In this document: piece by piece, positions 17,679 to 26,420 of the stretch | How the letters are laid out: every line of letters starts with the position of its first letter | Position numbering within the stretch: position 1 is the first letter of the stretch | DNA from: CAVQEG01 sp963711465 | GTDB lineage: Bacteria > Bacteroidota > Ignavibacteria > OLB7 | Direction of reading: 5' to 3' | NCBI GenBank assembly: GCA_963711465.1 | Contig: CAVQEG010000001.1 | Coordinates: 62,001-126,000, forward strand | DNA length: 64,000 nucleotides | The notes under the pieces: model-generated | Databases searched by the model: none | The model's input: the letters and a program-made list of their open reading frames with translations, nothing else | Told to the model about the DNA's origin: nothing | Made by a program: the position numbers and the translations under genes

Positions 17679-19314
17679 CTACTGCCCGGACGAATATTCG
17701 AAGTTCGCAAGCCGCTCTGCGATGCGGTCCTGGACCGCACGATAGGTCCACAGCCGACTTCCGTTCATCAGCATTGCGAAGGCGAACACTTCGCCGTCGC
17801 GCGAGGTGACGTAGCCGCAGAGCGCGGCGGCGTTTCGAAGCGTCCCGGTCTTTCCCCGGAGATTGTTCTGGGCAGCGGTGCCACGCATTCGCTTCCGCAG
17901 CGTTCCGTCGACGCCGGCAATCGACATTTCGCTGTAGAGCGTATCGAAGAGCTCCGGCTGCTTGTGTGCCGACTCGAGAATGTCGACCAGAACACGTCGC
18001 TGACAGCGTGTTGTTTCGCGACAACCCGCTGCCATCGTTGATCCGACAGGCATCGTAGCTGATGCCGTCGCGCGACATCACGTCGGATATCGTCCGCAGC
18101 GCCGTGCTGGCCGTTCGCTCCTGACCACCCTCTTTCGCGCCGATCATTTTGAACACGTATTCGGCCGAGTAGTTGTGGCTGTGCTTGAGCACGCGCTCGA
18201 GCACCTCGCTGAACGGACGCTCGTGAACCGCGATTTCGAAATGGTGCTCCGGCGTCGGACCCCAGACGGCACCGCCACCAATGCGCACGCCACGTGCCTG
18301 CAGCCGGTCGTAAATCATCCCCGCGACCACGAGCGGCGGGTTGGCCATTTTGTAGCGATAGCTCACGCGCCGGCCGGGCGCCAGCGTTCCGCTCACCGTG
18401 ATCTTCTGCTGCCCGTCGCGTGCTCCGCTGACACTCACCTGCGGACCCGACGCGTTGGATACCGTCCGCACCGTCACCGGTTCGTCACCCAATCGCTCGA
18501 CCCTCGGGCGTCCCGGCATCAGGACGTCGGAGTGGCGATGGGAACGGCGTCGACTCCGATGGCTCGTCTTCACCGCTGCCGACGTCCCGGTGTTGATGAT
18601 CTCGAAGCCGCTCGATCGTGGATGTGTCTGGACGTTCAGAGGCTGACCCGGCGTACGCGGCGAGGAGATGAGGACGGTGAAAATGTTGGATTCGATCGAC
18701 AGCGCCGAGATGGGAGGCAGGTCCTCGACCTCGTCGTGGTCGCCGCTGTACTCGGTCCTGTCGTACCGCATGTCGAAGTAGGTGCCGTCGCCTACCACAT
18801 CACCATCAATACGCCGGATTCCTCGTCGGACGATTCCGTCGACCAGGTCATCGATGTCGCCGATCGACAGATACGGATCTCCATATCCCTTGACGTACAG
18901 ATCGCCGGGGACGACGCCGTCCTTCGGCTCCCGCTCGGTCGCCGCAATCGTCCGGATGGTGTGTCGTGGACCGAGCTCGTTGAGCGCGGTGAAGACCGTG
19001 ACCATTTTCGTCGTCGAGGCGGGCGTAAGCTGTGCGGTGGGATTCAGCGCGAAGACGGTCGCGCCGCTGGAGAGCGAGCGGACGACGATACCGACATCGT
19101 GGCTGGCAACCTCCGGATCGAGGTCGACCAGCGCCGAGATGTCGTTGGCCAGACCGTGCAGTGCCGCGGCCGAATCCGCCGCTGTAAGCACGTGATGGTC
19201 CACCGAATCACGCGCGCCAGCAATGGCGACGATCGGCTCGACGACGCCGCCGGAGGTGGAGAATGCGAGCATCGCCAGCGCGACAACCGCAAGCCGTAGC
19301 AACTGCCGTCTCAT
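17679..19314 (-). pseudogene. dacB: D-alanyl-D-alanine carboxypeptidase/endopeptidase (PBP4, S13) with a frameshift
   Basis: PBP4-type enzymes trim D-Ala and cleave peptide cross-links in the periplasm. A signal segment lies at the N-terminus. The active-site motifs are split between two frames: SxxK (PASTTKM) and SxN (HSHNYSAEY) are in the frame starting at 19314, while KTG (LRGKTGTLRN) is in the next frame, ending at 17679. The switch lies at about 17996-18005: DGSGLSRNNTLSA in the first frame should continue as RVLVDILESAHKQPE in the second, which removing one base restores. As sequenced, the first frame runs on as nonsense to 17479 and lacks KTG. Either a true inactivating insertion or a sequence error; no slippery heptamer is obvious. 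The start overlaps the gmhA stop (ATGA), so the two genes are coupled. Confidence 0.85.
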
Positions 19315-19910
19315 CCGGTGAAATCCTCCGCCCGGTACAGCAGGCGTTCGGTTGATTCGCAGATCACGTGTCCGATCGTGATATGGGTTTCCTGAATCCG
19401 TTGCGTGTCGTGCGATGGAATGACGATCGCGACGTCGGCCAGATCGGCGAGGTGACCGCCGTCACCGCCAAGCAGGCAGATCGTTCCGATCTCCATTGCC
19501 CGTGCAGTTTCCACCGCCCGTACGACGTTTGCGCTTCGACCGCTGGTAGAGATTCCGACGAGCACGTCGCCGGCGCGTCCGAGTCCGGACAGCGGGCGTG
19601 CGAAGACATGGTCGAATCCGAGGTCGTTTCCACAGGCGGTGACAGCCGACGGATCGACGCAGAGCGACACCGCGCCCAGCGCCGGTCGCTCGATCTCGTG
19701 GTTGAGTCGGATCATCAGTTCGGTCGACAGATGCTGACTGTCCGCGGCGCTGCCGCCGTTGCCGCAGAAGTAGACCGTGCCACCGCGACGGTAGCAGGCG
19801 ACGATCATGTCGATCGCCTGCAGCACCGAATCGCGACATGCGTCGATCGTACGCTCCTTGGTGGCCGCACTCTCACGCAATGAGTCGCGGTAGAACTGCT
19901 CGAGGTTCAT
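19311..19910 (-). CDS. gmhA: Phosphoheptose isomerase-like SIS protein
   Basis: GmhA converts sedoheptulose 7-phosphate to D-glycero-D-manno-heptose 7-phosphate for LPS core. The 199-residue length is standard. SIS-domain motifs are present: YFCGNGGSAADSQHLSTEL near residue 50, then VGISTSGRSANVVRAVETA and LLGGDGGHLADLADVAI, and the C-terminal ETHITIGHVICE. The start at 19910 follows the family N-terminus; a longer frame to 20015 begins inside a promoter-like TATGTTTG and is rejected. No other heptose gene is nearby. It is followed by dacB with a 4-base overlap. A related SIS function (for example DiaA) is possible but less likely given the motif set. Confidence 0.88.
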   Translation of the reverse strand: MNLEQFYRDSLRESAATKERTIDACRDSVLQAIDMIVACYRRGGTVYFCGNGGSAADSQHLSTELMIRLNHEIERPALGAVSLCVDPSAVTACGNDLGFDHVFARPLSGLGRAGDVLVGISTSGRSANVVRAVETARAMEIGTICLLGGDGGHLADLADVAIVIPSHDTQRIQETHITIGHVICESTERLLYRAEDFTG

Positions 19911-20008
19911 GCCTTGCTTGGAATCGCTGCAAAATTCGGTCCCGGTGACACCCGGGTGGTTCCAGTGGTAGCTGCGCCGCACCGGACCCCATCGTGGCGG
20001 GCGCAGTG

Positions 20009-20016
20009 CAAACATA
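20009..20016 (-). promoter_or_regulatory. TAnnTTTG-type -7 element upstream of gmhA
   Basis: The minus strand reads TATGTTTG, an exact match to the Bacteroidota -7 consensus, about 95 bases upstream of the gmhA start. No clear TTG is visible at the expected -33 position. Confidence 0.35.
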
Positions 20017-20100
20017 CTGAGAATCGTCTGCCGACGGTGCTGCGGTGTGATCTGTTACGCCCCTCACCTGCTTCCCCACCGGAGCCCGGTCCGATCACGC

Positions 20101-20586
20101 CTAGCGCCGACGACGGGTGTAGGGAAGAATCACCGTCCGATGGAGGTTCGCTTCGTAGTTCGCACGCTCGCTGTCCTCCAGCGTCGGCAGGTGTCGAATC
20201 TGCCAGTAGATCTCCCCGAGAAGTCCCGCAAGGAACAGACCGCTGAGTGCTGCGGCGACGTAGCCGAGATACTCCGTGTAGGAGATCGACAGCCATCGGC
20301 CAAGCAAACCTCCGAGACTCAGAATCAGCACGAACGCCAGAAAAAGTATCGACTCGACCACGTCGGCGAGCAGATGGTACCGATCCCGCATCGGCATCGT
20401 TCGACGCCGTTCGCGCAACTGGGTGAGCTGGAAATTCATCCCGAACGTCACCAGTCCGATTCCGAGCGCCATCCACCACACGTAGTAGGACCCGAAGCTG
20501 ATGAGAAATACGACGTGCAGCCCGCTCAGCAGCAGATATTCACCGCCACGCTGGATGCGCTTGAACAGGAACGAATCTATCGCCAT
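20101..20586 (-). CDS. Four-helix integral membrane protein of unknown function
   Basis: A 161-residue protein with hydrophobic segments near residues 17-37 (EYLLLSGLHVVFLISFGSYY), 38-52, 79-97 (ILFLAFVLILSLGGLLG) and 106-128 (LGYVAAALSGLFLAGLLGE). An Arg-rich linker (LRERRRTMPMRDRYHLL) joins the two helical pairs, and the C-terminus ends YTRRRR. The start at 20586 is chosen because it directly follows the nfo stop (20602); a start at 20598 adds four residues. Probably co-transcribed with nfo. No family recognised. Confidence 0.7.
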   Translation of the reverse strand: MAIDSFLFKRIQRGGEYLLLSGLHVVFLISFGSYYVWWMALGIGLVTFGMNFQLTQLRERRRTMPMRDRYHLLADVVESILFLAFVLILSLGGLLGRWLSISYTEYLGYVAAALSGLFLAGLLGEIYWQIRHLPTLEDSERANYEANLHRTVILPYTRRRR

Positions 20587-20601
20587 GAGCCCTCGCACGA
20601 A

Positions 20602-21498
20602 TTACTGCCGCGCATGCGTTCGCCCTGTTCGACTCTTCGACGTCCGCAGTTTCCTTGGAATGAAGCTCCGCAGCAGCTCGATGTTCACGATGTCCATTTC
20701 GGCGTTGTGTCCCTTCGGTGTTTCGATTACGCACGGAACCTCGCGCAGGCGTTCATCGGCCATGATCATTCGAAACGCCGTCTCACCGATCTCGCCGCGA
20801 CCGATGTGCTCGTGCCGGTCGACGCGGGAACCGAGTCGGGTCTTCGAATCGTTCAGATGTATGAGCACCAGATGGCGCAGTCCGATGACGTCATCGAATT
20901 CCGCAATCGTATTGTCGTATTCCCGTTCGGTGCGAATGTCGTAGCCGGCGGCGAAGACATGGGCGGTATCGATACAGACGCCGACACGGGAGCGATCATC
21001 CACCTGCTGCATGATTCGGGCGATTTCCTCGAATCGCCATCCGAGCGTCGTTCCCTGTCCGGCGGTGGTTTCGATTACCGAAATGGTGTCGAGTTCATCA
21101 GTTGCCTCGTGAGCTCGGTTGAGTCGTTCGGCGACGAGGTCGATGGCTTCCTCACGGTCGCGGTCGACGGCCGCGCCCGGATGGAAATTCAGCAGACGTA
21201 CGCCGAGCTCCGCCGCCCGGCGATGTTCGTCGACGAACGCATCGAATGAGCGTCGGAGCGTCTGCGAATCCGATGAACAGAGGTTGATCAGGTAGGAATC
21301 GTGAATGGCCACCGATTCGATCGGCGAGCAATCGAGGGCCTGTTTCCAGCGTCGAACCGCGTCAGGATCGAGCGGGCGGCGGGCCCACTGATGCTGATTC
21401 TTCGAGAAGATCTGAATGGCCGTGCCGTTGTATTCGCCGGCACGCTCAATGGCCCTGGAGAGCCCGCCGGCTATCGATGAATGTGCACCGAGTTTCAT
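20602..21498 (-). CDS. nfo: Endonuclease IV (AP endonuclease Nfo)
   Basis: Nfo cuts DNA 5' to abasic sites in base-excision repair and needs three zinc ions. The 298-residue length is typical. Signatures include the N-terminal LGAHSSIAGGLSRAI, then LNFHPGAA, SVIETTAGQG, VGVCIDTAHVFAAGYDI and VLIHLNDSKTRLGSRVDRHEHIGRGEIG, which supply the zinc ligands. The ATG at 21498 begins exactly at the conserved MKLGAHSS start. A promoter-like TTTG-N20-TATCAT lies immediately upstream, so the message may have almost no leader. Confidence 0.95.
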   Translation of the reverse strand: MKLGAHSSIAGGLSRAIERAGEYNGTAIQIFSKNQHQWARRPLDPDAVRRWKQALDCSPIESVAIHDSYLINLCSSDSQTLRRSFDAFVDEHRRAAELGVRLLNFHPGAAVDRDREEAIDLVAERLNRAHEATDELDTISVIETTAGQGTTLGWRFEEIARIMQQVDDRSRVGVCIDTAHVFAAGYDIRTEREYDNTIAEFDDVIGLRHLVLIHLNDSKTRLGSRVDRHEHIGRGEIGETAFRMIMADERLREVPCVIETPKGHNAEMDIVNIELLRSFIPRKLRTSKSRTGRTHARQ

Positions 21499-21501
21499 GC
21501 G

Positions 21502-21533
21502 GCATGATATGCCCGCTCGCTCGCCTGCGCAAA
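21502..21533 (-). promoter_or_regulatory. Candidate promoter immediately upstream of nfo
   Basis: The minus strand reads TTTG, 20 bases, then TATCATGC. Spacing and the -33 TTTG fit the Bacteroidota pattern; the -7 box is only partly matched. Transcription would begin at or very near the nfo start codon. Confidence 0.3.
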
Positions 21534-21692
21534 CGCGGTGCGCCCCGCTGCTACGTCGTGCCACGAGAGGTGACCCGCCCGGCTCCTGAGGCGCGCAGAA
21601 CGGTAACCGCCGGACCGGTGGTTCGTCGTTACACGGGGAACAGCAGTCCGCCCGGGGTTCGGCGGAGCGAATGTTGAATAACTTGGAAGATT

Positions 21693-23936
21693 ATGAATTC
21701 CACGACGGAGACTGAAGGGGCTCGTTCGGTCGACGGCGGCCTGTCGCAGCGGATCGATCTGACCATCTCGGGCATGACGTGCGCGAGTTGTGTGCACCGC
21801 GTTGAACGGGCGATCGAGAAGGTGGACGGTGTCGAGGAGGTGGCGGTCAATCTCGCCACCAATCGCGCACGTGTGAAGGCCGCGCCCGGGGTGGACACCG
21901 AGGCGATTCGTGCACGTGTCGAACGCGCCGGCTATGAGGCCGAGCCGTTCGTCGAGGGTGCGGAGACGGAGAGTGAGCACGAGAAAACCGCGCGGCGGGA
22001 ACGGCGTCAATTTGTCACGGCGCTTCCGCTTGCGGCGGTGATTCTGCTGCTGTCGGTGGTTCCCGCGCTCGTTCCCGCCGTCGCGTCAATGGTGCGTCCG
22101 GTCCGGCTGCAGCTGCAGCTGGCCGAACTGATTCTCGCGGCGATCGTGCTCGCCTGGCCGGGACGCGAGTTCTTCGTGCTTGCCGTTCGCACGGCGCGGC
22201 ATTTCAGCGCTGATATGAACACGCTGGTGGCCGTCGGAACGGGGGCCGCATTCGCCTACAGCGCCGGTGTGGTCATTCTGCACCTGGCGGGTGCGACGGT
22301 TGCTGCATCGGACGTCTATTTCGATACGGCCGCAGTGGTCGTGACGCTGATTCTGCTTGGTCGCTGGCTGGAGGCGCGCGCGAAGTCGCGGGCAACCGAT
22401 GCGATTCGAGGCCTCGTCGAGCTGGTGCCGAAGTTCGCGCATCGGGTCGATCGCGACGATGCGGCCCGGACGTCGGACGTCGAAGTGGAATTCGTGCGAC
22501 GAGGTGACCTGCTGCTGGTGCGACCCGGTGAGCGCATTCCTGTCGACGGCGAGATTACCGACGGCCGCACGACGGTCGATGAGTCGATGATGACCGGAGA
22601 GTCGATGCCGGTCGAGAAGAGCGCCGGTTCCGATGTGGTGGGGGGGACGATCAACAGCGGAGGCGCGTTCACGATGCGGGCCGAGGGTGTGGGCGATGAA
22701 ACGATGCTCGCGCAGATCATTCGCATGGTCGACGAAGCGCAGTCGTCGAAAGCGCCGATTCAACGGCTCGCCGATCGCGTCGCTTCGGTGTTCGTCCCGA
22801 TCGTCATCGCCATCGCGACGCTCACGTTCTTCGCGTGGCTTCTGGCCGGAAGCACCGTCTCCTCAGCCCTTATCGATGCCGTGGCGGTGCTTGTGATCGC
22901 CTGTCCGTGTGCAATGGGACTCGCAGTGCCGACGGCAATCATCGCGTCGACCGGACGGGGGGCGGAGCGGGGAATTCTGATCCGCAATGCCGAGGCGCTC
23001 GAACGTGCCGGTGGCGTCGACACGGTCGTATTCGACAAGACCGGCACACTGACCGAGGGACGACTCGAAGTCGTGTCGGTCACGTCGTTCGACGGCTTCA
23101 GCCGCGAAGACCTGCTACGTCTGTCGGCTGCCGTCGAGGGTCACTCAGAGCATCCGATCGCCCGGAGTATCGTTGCTCGGGCCGAGTCGGATCGACTGTC
23201 AATCCCGGCGGTGAGCGCATTCGAAACAACGGCCGGCGTCGGGGTTTCGGGAATGGTGGAGGGACATCAAGTCGAGGTCGGACGTCGGCAACCCGATGGG
23301 GCAATCGACGGTGCCGAGGTGTCGCCTTCAAGCGGTTCGAGCGCAGTGTGGGTATCGGTCGACGGCCGGCCCGCCGGAGCGATCACGGTGGCCGACGCTG
23401 TGAAGCCCGCTGCGCGAGACACCGTTGAACGTCTGCGGGCAATGCGCATTGCATCGGTGATGCTCACCGGTGACGCGGCGGGGACAGCTCGTGCGATCGC
23501 GCAAGAGGCAGGAATCGAAGAGGTGATTGCCGAAGTCCTTCCGCATCAGAAGGGAGAACGTATTGCTGCGTTGCAGGCGAGCGGGCGACGCGTGGCGATG
23601 GCCGGCGATGGCGTCAACGATGCTCCGGCGCTGGCGCTGGCCGACGTCAGTATCGCGATGGCAACGGGAACGGACGTTGCGATGTCGGTGGCCGACATTA
23701 CCCTTATCGGCGGGGATATAACGAGAATTCCGGAAGCAATTGCATTGTCGCGCAGAACGATGAGGATCGTTCGCGAGAATCTCTTCTGGGCGTTCATCTA
23801 CAACATCATAGGAATTCCCCTGGCCGCATTCGGATTACTCAATCCCATGATTGCCGGCGCTGCGATGGCCATGAGTTCGGTCAGCGTGGTCACCAATTCC
23901 CTGCGACTTCGGAATTCCCGGACCCAGGCCAATTGA
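21693..23936 (+). CDS. copA: Copper-exporting P1B-type ATPase
   Basis: CopA pumps Cu(I) out of the cytoplasm using ATP. The 747-residue protein has one N-terminal heavy-metal-binding domain (GMTCASC), then transmembrane helices, the A-domain TGES motif (SMMTGESMPVEK), the intramembrane metal site ACPCAMGLAVPTA, the phosphorylation site DKTGTLTEG, the HP dipeptide (GHSEHPIA) and the hinge GDGVNDAPALALADV. The CPC motif and TM pattern indicate Cu(I) rather than Zn/Cd. The start at 21693 has only a weak ribosome-binding site. A CopZ-like gene follows 195 bases later, supporting the assignment. A promoter-like TAACTTGG lies just upstream at 21679. Confidence 0.95.
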   Translation: MNSTTETEGARSVDGGLSQRIDLTISGMTCASCVHRVERAIEKVDGVEEVAVNLATNRARVKAAPGVDTEAIRARVERAGYEAEPFVEGAETESEHEKTARRERRQFVTALPLAAVILLLSVVPALVPAVASMVRPVRLQLQLAELILAAIVLAWPGREFFVLAVRTARHFSADMNTLVAVGTGAAFAYSAGVVILHLAGATVAASDVYFDTAAVVVTLILLGRWLEARAKSRATDAIRGLVELVPKFAHRVDRDDAARTSDVEVEFVRRGDLLLVRPGERIPVDGEITDGRTTVDESMMTGESMPVEKSAGSDVVGGTINSGGAFTMRAEGVGDETMLAQIIRMVDEAQSSKAPIQRLADRVASVFVPIVIAIATLTFFAWLLAGSTVSSALIDAVAVLVIACPCAMGLAVPTAIIASTGRGAERGILIRNAEALERAGGVDTVVFDKTGTLTEGRLEVVSVTSFDGFSREDLLRLSAAVEGHSEHPIARSIVARAESDRLSIPAVSAFETTAGVGVSGMVEGHQVEVGRRQPDGAIDGAEVSPSSGSSAVWVSVDGRPAGAITVADAVKPAARDTVERLRAMRIASVMLTGDAAGTARAIAQEAGIEEVIAEVLPHQKGERIAALQASGRRVAMAGDGVNDAPALALADVSIAMATGTDVAMSVADITLIGGDITRIPEAIALSRRTMRIVRENLFWAFIYNIIGIPLAAFGLLNPMIAGAAMAMSSVSVVTNSLRLRNSRTQAN

Positions 23937-23975
23937 ATACCGGCTGCAAGCTCAATTCCGGCCGTTGAAGGGGCC

Positions 23976-23995
23976 GTCACTCATTCGATAGTGAC
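23976..23995. repeat. Short inverted repeat between copA and the copper chaperone gene
   Basis: GTCACT and AGTGAC form a perfect 6-bp inverted repeat with an 8-base spacer, 40 bases after the copA stop. It could be a weak terminator or a regulator-binding site; there is no T-run. Confidence 0.35.
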
Positions 23996-24130
23996 AGTCC
24001 AAAACGTGCGGTGTCGGTTCAAACGGAGCCGTCAGGAACGGGTAGCCGAACCTTCGGGTCGCGCCGGGTGGCTGCCTGGACCGGGTTGGACGGTTGCCGG
24101 ACCGGGTCGAATCAACTCAGTAATGGAATT

Positions 24131-24340
24131 ATGTCGATGATGAAAACCGAGACGATCAATATTGAGGGAATGAGCTGTGGACACTGCATCGCCGCGGTGC
24201 GGCGGGAGCTCGAAAGCATTCCCGTGGAGGTGAAGGAGATTGCAATCGGGCACGCAACGGTCGAATACGATCCCGAAGTGGTCGATCGTGCCCGGCTCGT
24301 CCAGGCGATCGATGAGGCGGGGTACTGCGCCGTCTCCTGA
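24131..24340 (+). CDS. CopZ-like heavy-metal chaperone
   Basis: A 69-residue single HMA domain with the metal-binding motif GMSCGHC near residue 14 and the ferredoxin-like pattern of CopZ (VEYDPEVVDRARLVQAIDEAGY). Such proteins deliver Cu(I) to CopA. The gene lies downstream of copA on the same strand. The start at 24131 fits the usual length; an upstream in-frame ATG at 24011 would add an unlikely 40-residue tail. The last codons and stop lie in the first unit of a 17-bp tandem repeat. Confidence 0.88.
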   Translation: MSMMKTETINIEGMSCGHCIAAVRRELESIPVEVKEIAIGHATVEYDPEVVDRARLVQAIDEAGYCAVS

Positions 24341-24412
24341 TTGACGCCGTTTCCTGATTGACGCCGTCTCCTGATTGACGCTGTCTCCTGAGCGATGCTT
24401 GCTCCTGAACGG
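24328..24412 (+). repeat. 17-bp tandem repeat, five units, starting inside the end of the CopZ-like gene
   Basis: The unit is CGCCGTCTCCTGATTGA. Copies start at 24328, 24345, 24362, 24379 and 24396; the first three differ by at most one base and the last two are degenerate. The first copy encodes the last residues and stop of the CopZ-like protein, so the array seems to have arisen by tandem duplication of the gene's 3' end. Confidence 0.85.
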
Positions 24413-24458
24413 AGGTGTCGGCGGAACGAAGGGGTGCCTGAACCAAGTGGCTTTCTCA

Positions 24459-25634
24459 ATGAATCGGATACTCCGCTACATCGACATGCCGACGCGCGTC
24501 GTCGCCGGGGTGATGTCCGGCACGTCGGTCGACGGAATCGACGTTGCGCTGGTGGAAATCTCCGCCTGCGGTCCTGCGCTCGGCTATCGACTGCTTTACT
24601 ACGTCGAACAACCGTATGACGAGTCGACGCGCGCGCGTATACACTTCGCGTGCGATGGCGTGATGTCGATGCGTGATGCGTACGAACTCGATGCCGAACT
24701 CGGACTCGTATACGCGGACGCCGTGCGAAGGGCAGTGACTGCCGCGGGCTTTCCCGCCGATCGACTCGACGCTGTCGGGCTGCATGGACAGACCGTCTAT
24801 CACGCGCCGCAGCGCCGACCTGCCGGCGTCACCGTTCAGCTGGGAGACGCCGCCATCGTCGCGGAGGAGCTCGGGGCGATCGTCGTCAGTGACTTCCGTC
24901 GCGCGGACGTCGCCGCAGGCGGGCATGGCGCTCCGCTCGTGCCGTACTGCGACCTGCTGATGCTGCGCTCCGAGCACCGCACGCGCGTGGCTCTCAACAT
25001 CGGTGGCATTGCGAACATCACCTGGATCTCTCCTGAAACTACGCCCGAGTCGCTCATTGCCTTCGACACCGGTCCCGGCAACATGCTGATCGACGCCGCG
25101 ACGCACTATCTGCACGGCGCCCGGCTCGACTACGACGGAGCGATCGCGGCTTCCGGCGAGGTCGATCGACGGTGGCTCGATGTGCTGTGCGACGATCCCT
25201 ACTTCGAGCTTGCGCCGCCGAAGTCCACGGGGCGCGAACGATTCGGCACGCCGCGCGCTCGCGGTCTCGTGGAGGAGGGTGTAAAGCGCGGACTCGAACC
25301 GGCCGACATCGTTGCGACGCTGACTGCGCTGACCGCGCGAACGATTGCCCATGCAATTCGACGGCATGGCGCTGGAGGACGAACGGTCGACGACGTGGTG
25401 GTCGGCGGCGGTGGAGTGCGGAATCCGACGTTGATGGCGATGCTGGCGCGGGAGCTGCCGGAGGCCCGGATTCTTCCCGCCGATGCGTTCGGTATCCCGG
25501 CCGACGCGAAGGAGGCGCTCTGCTTCGCCGTACTTGCCAACGAGACACTGTGCGGCGTGCCGGCCAACGTGCCTTCGGTCACCGGGGCGCGCCATCACGT
25601 GGTCCTCGGGGCCATTCGAGTTCCGGCCGGGTAG
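24459..25634 (+). CDS. anmK: Anhydro-N-acetylmuramic acid kinase
   Basis: AnmK phosphorylates and opens 1,6-anhydroMurNAc to give MurNAc-6-phosphate during cell-wall recycling. The 391-residue length is typical. Signature motifs are VMSGTSVDGIDVAL at the N-terminus, VGLHGQTVYHAP, VVSDFRRADVAAGGHGAPLVP, LNIGGIANITWI, FDTGPGNMLID and VVGGGGVRNPTLM. The start is either 24459 (used here) or 24486, just before the GVMSGTS motif; the upstream part of the frame lies in the tandem repeat and is excluded. No MurQ or anhydro-muropeptide permease is in the window. Confidence 0.94.
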   Translation: MNRILRYIDMPTRVVAGVMSGTSVDGIDVALVEISACGPALGYRLLYYVEQPYDESTRARIHFACDGVMSMRDAYELDAELGLVYADAVRRAVTAAGFPADRLDAVGLHGQTVYHAPQRRPAGVTVQLGDAAIVAEELGAIVVSDFRRADVAAGGHGAPLVPYCDLLMLRSEHRTRVALNIGGIANITWISPETTPESLIAFDTGPGNMLIDAATHYLHGARLDYDGAIAASGEVDRRWLDVLCDDPYFELAPPKSTGRERFGTPRARGLVEEGVKRGLEPADIVATLTALTARTIAHAIRRHGAGGRTVDDVVVGGGGVRNPTLMAMLARELPEARILPADAFGIPADAKEALCFAVLANETLCGVPANVPSVTGARHHVVLGAIRVPAG

Positions 25635-25682
25635 TACCCGCACGTGTCCTGGGTTGTCGGTGCGGCTGCGTTCCGTGCCGGC

Positions 25683-26330
25683 CTACATCGAGCCCATCAC
25701 CGGCTGCAGGTAGTTCCACCCTTCGGAGTGAATGTCCTCCCACGAAATGCCGTCCTCGGCAGTCCCGGGAATGATGAACGCCGCGTCGCCCGCGCAGTAT
25801 TCGAAGTCGAGGTGCAGGACCGCGTCGAGCAGATCCGACAGTGTGGCCGGTTCGAGGAACTCATCTTCCACATGCTGTTCGATGCGCTGGTAGACCGATG
25901 CCGTTGCGCCGGTGCGTTCGACGACGAACAGCAGACTGACGACGACGTACGTCTTCTCGACACTGATACGCTCGACGTCATACGGGTTGTCGGTCGTCTC
26001 CATTTCCTCGGTGGCCATCGACGACTCGATCTCATTCACCCACGTTTCGAATTCCGCCGTTGCATCGTCCGACGTGTCGATATAGTCCCAGTGACCGTAT
26101 TCGAACGACATCTGGTTCCGCAGCAGCAGCGCCACCACGTTCTTGTAGAAGGCACGTTTGTCCGACGGGCTCTCCACCGCTCCCGCCGTGGTGATCACCC
26201 GGTGCAGATCGGCGCGGAGATCGTCCTCGCCGTAGATGTTGATGCCGATCTGAACGGCGAAGAAGAACACGTCGCCCGGATGGCGGAACACCGATCCGAA
26301 CTTCGACATGAATCCACGTCGATTCATCAT
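25683..26330 (-). CDS. DUF1517-like protein in a YgiB/YgiC-like cluster
   Basis: A 215-residue soluble acidic protein without a signal peptide. The middle and end (SVEKTYVVVSLLFVVER, then LSDLLDAVLHLDF, then AEDGISWEDIHSEGWNYLQPV) resemble DUF1517, whose members carry a similar VVVTL strand and a C-terminal acidic segment before a YP.L motif. This is recognition from memory and moderate at best. It is the last of three minus-strand genes with an ATP-grasp enzyme and a Ser/Gly-rich lipoprotein, so it may act with them. The start may be 26330 or 26327 (two Met codons in a row). Confidence 0.6.
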   Translation of the reverse strand: MMNRRGFMSKFGSVFRHPGDVFFFAVQIGINIYGEDDLRADLHRVITTAGAVESPSDKRAFYKNVVALLLRNQMSFEYGHWDYIDTSDDATAEFETWVNEIESSMATEEMETTDNPYDVERISVEKTYVVVSLLFVVERTGATASVYQRIEQHVEDEFLEPATLSDLLDAVLHLDFEYCAGDAAFIIPGTAEDGISWEDIHSEGWNYLQPVMGSM

Positions 26331-26420
26331 TGTGAGAACACTGGCTGGGTGAACACCGAATGGTGAATTGGAATGACGACGCCGGTGAGTGGGGCCACGC
26401 AGGGCGACCGCATGTCCGGC

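Noticed and set aside
19911..20015. N-terminal extension of gmhA
   Set aside because: It begins within a promoter-like TATGTTTG and has no similarity to the family N-terminus, which fits the start at 19910.
24328..24412. CRISPR array
   Set aside because: Units are contiguous with no spacers, and the first unit is part of a gene; no cas genes are present.
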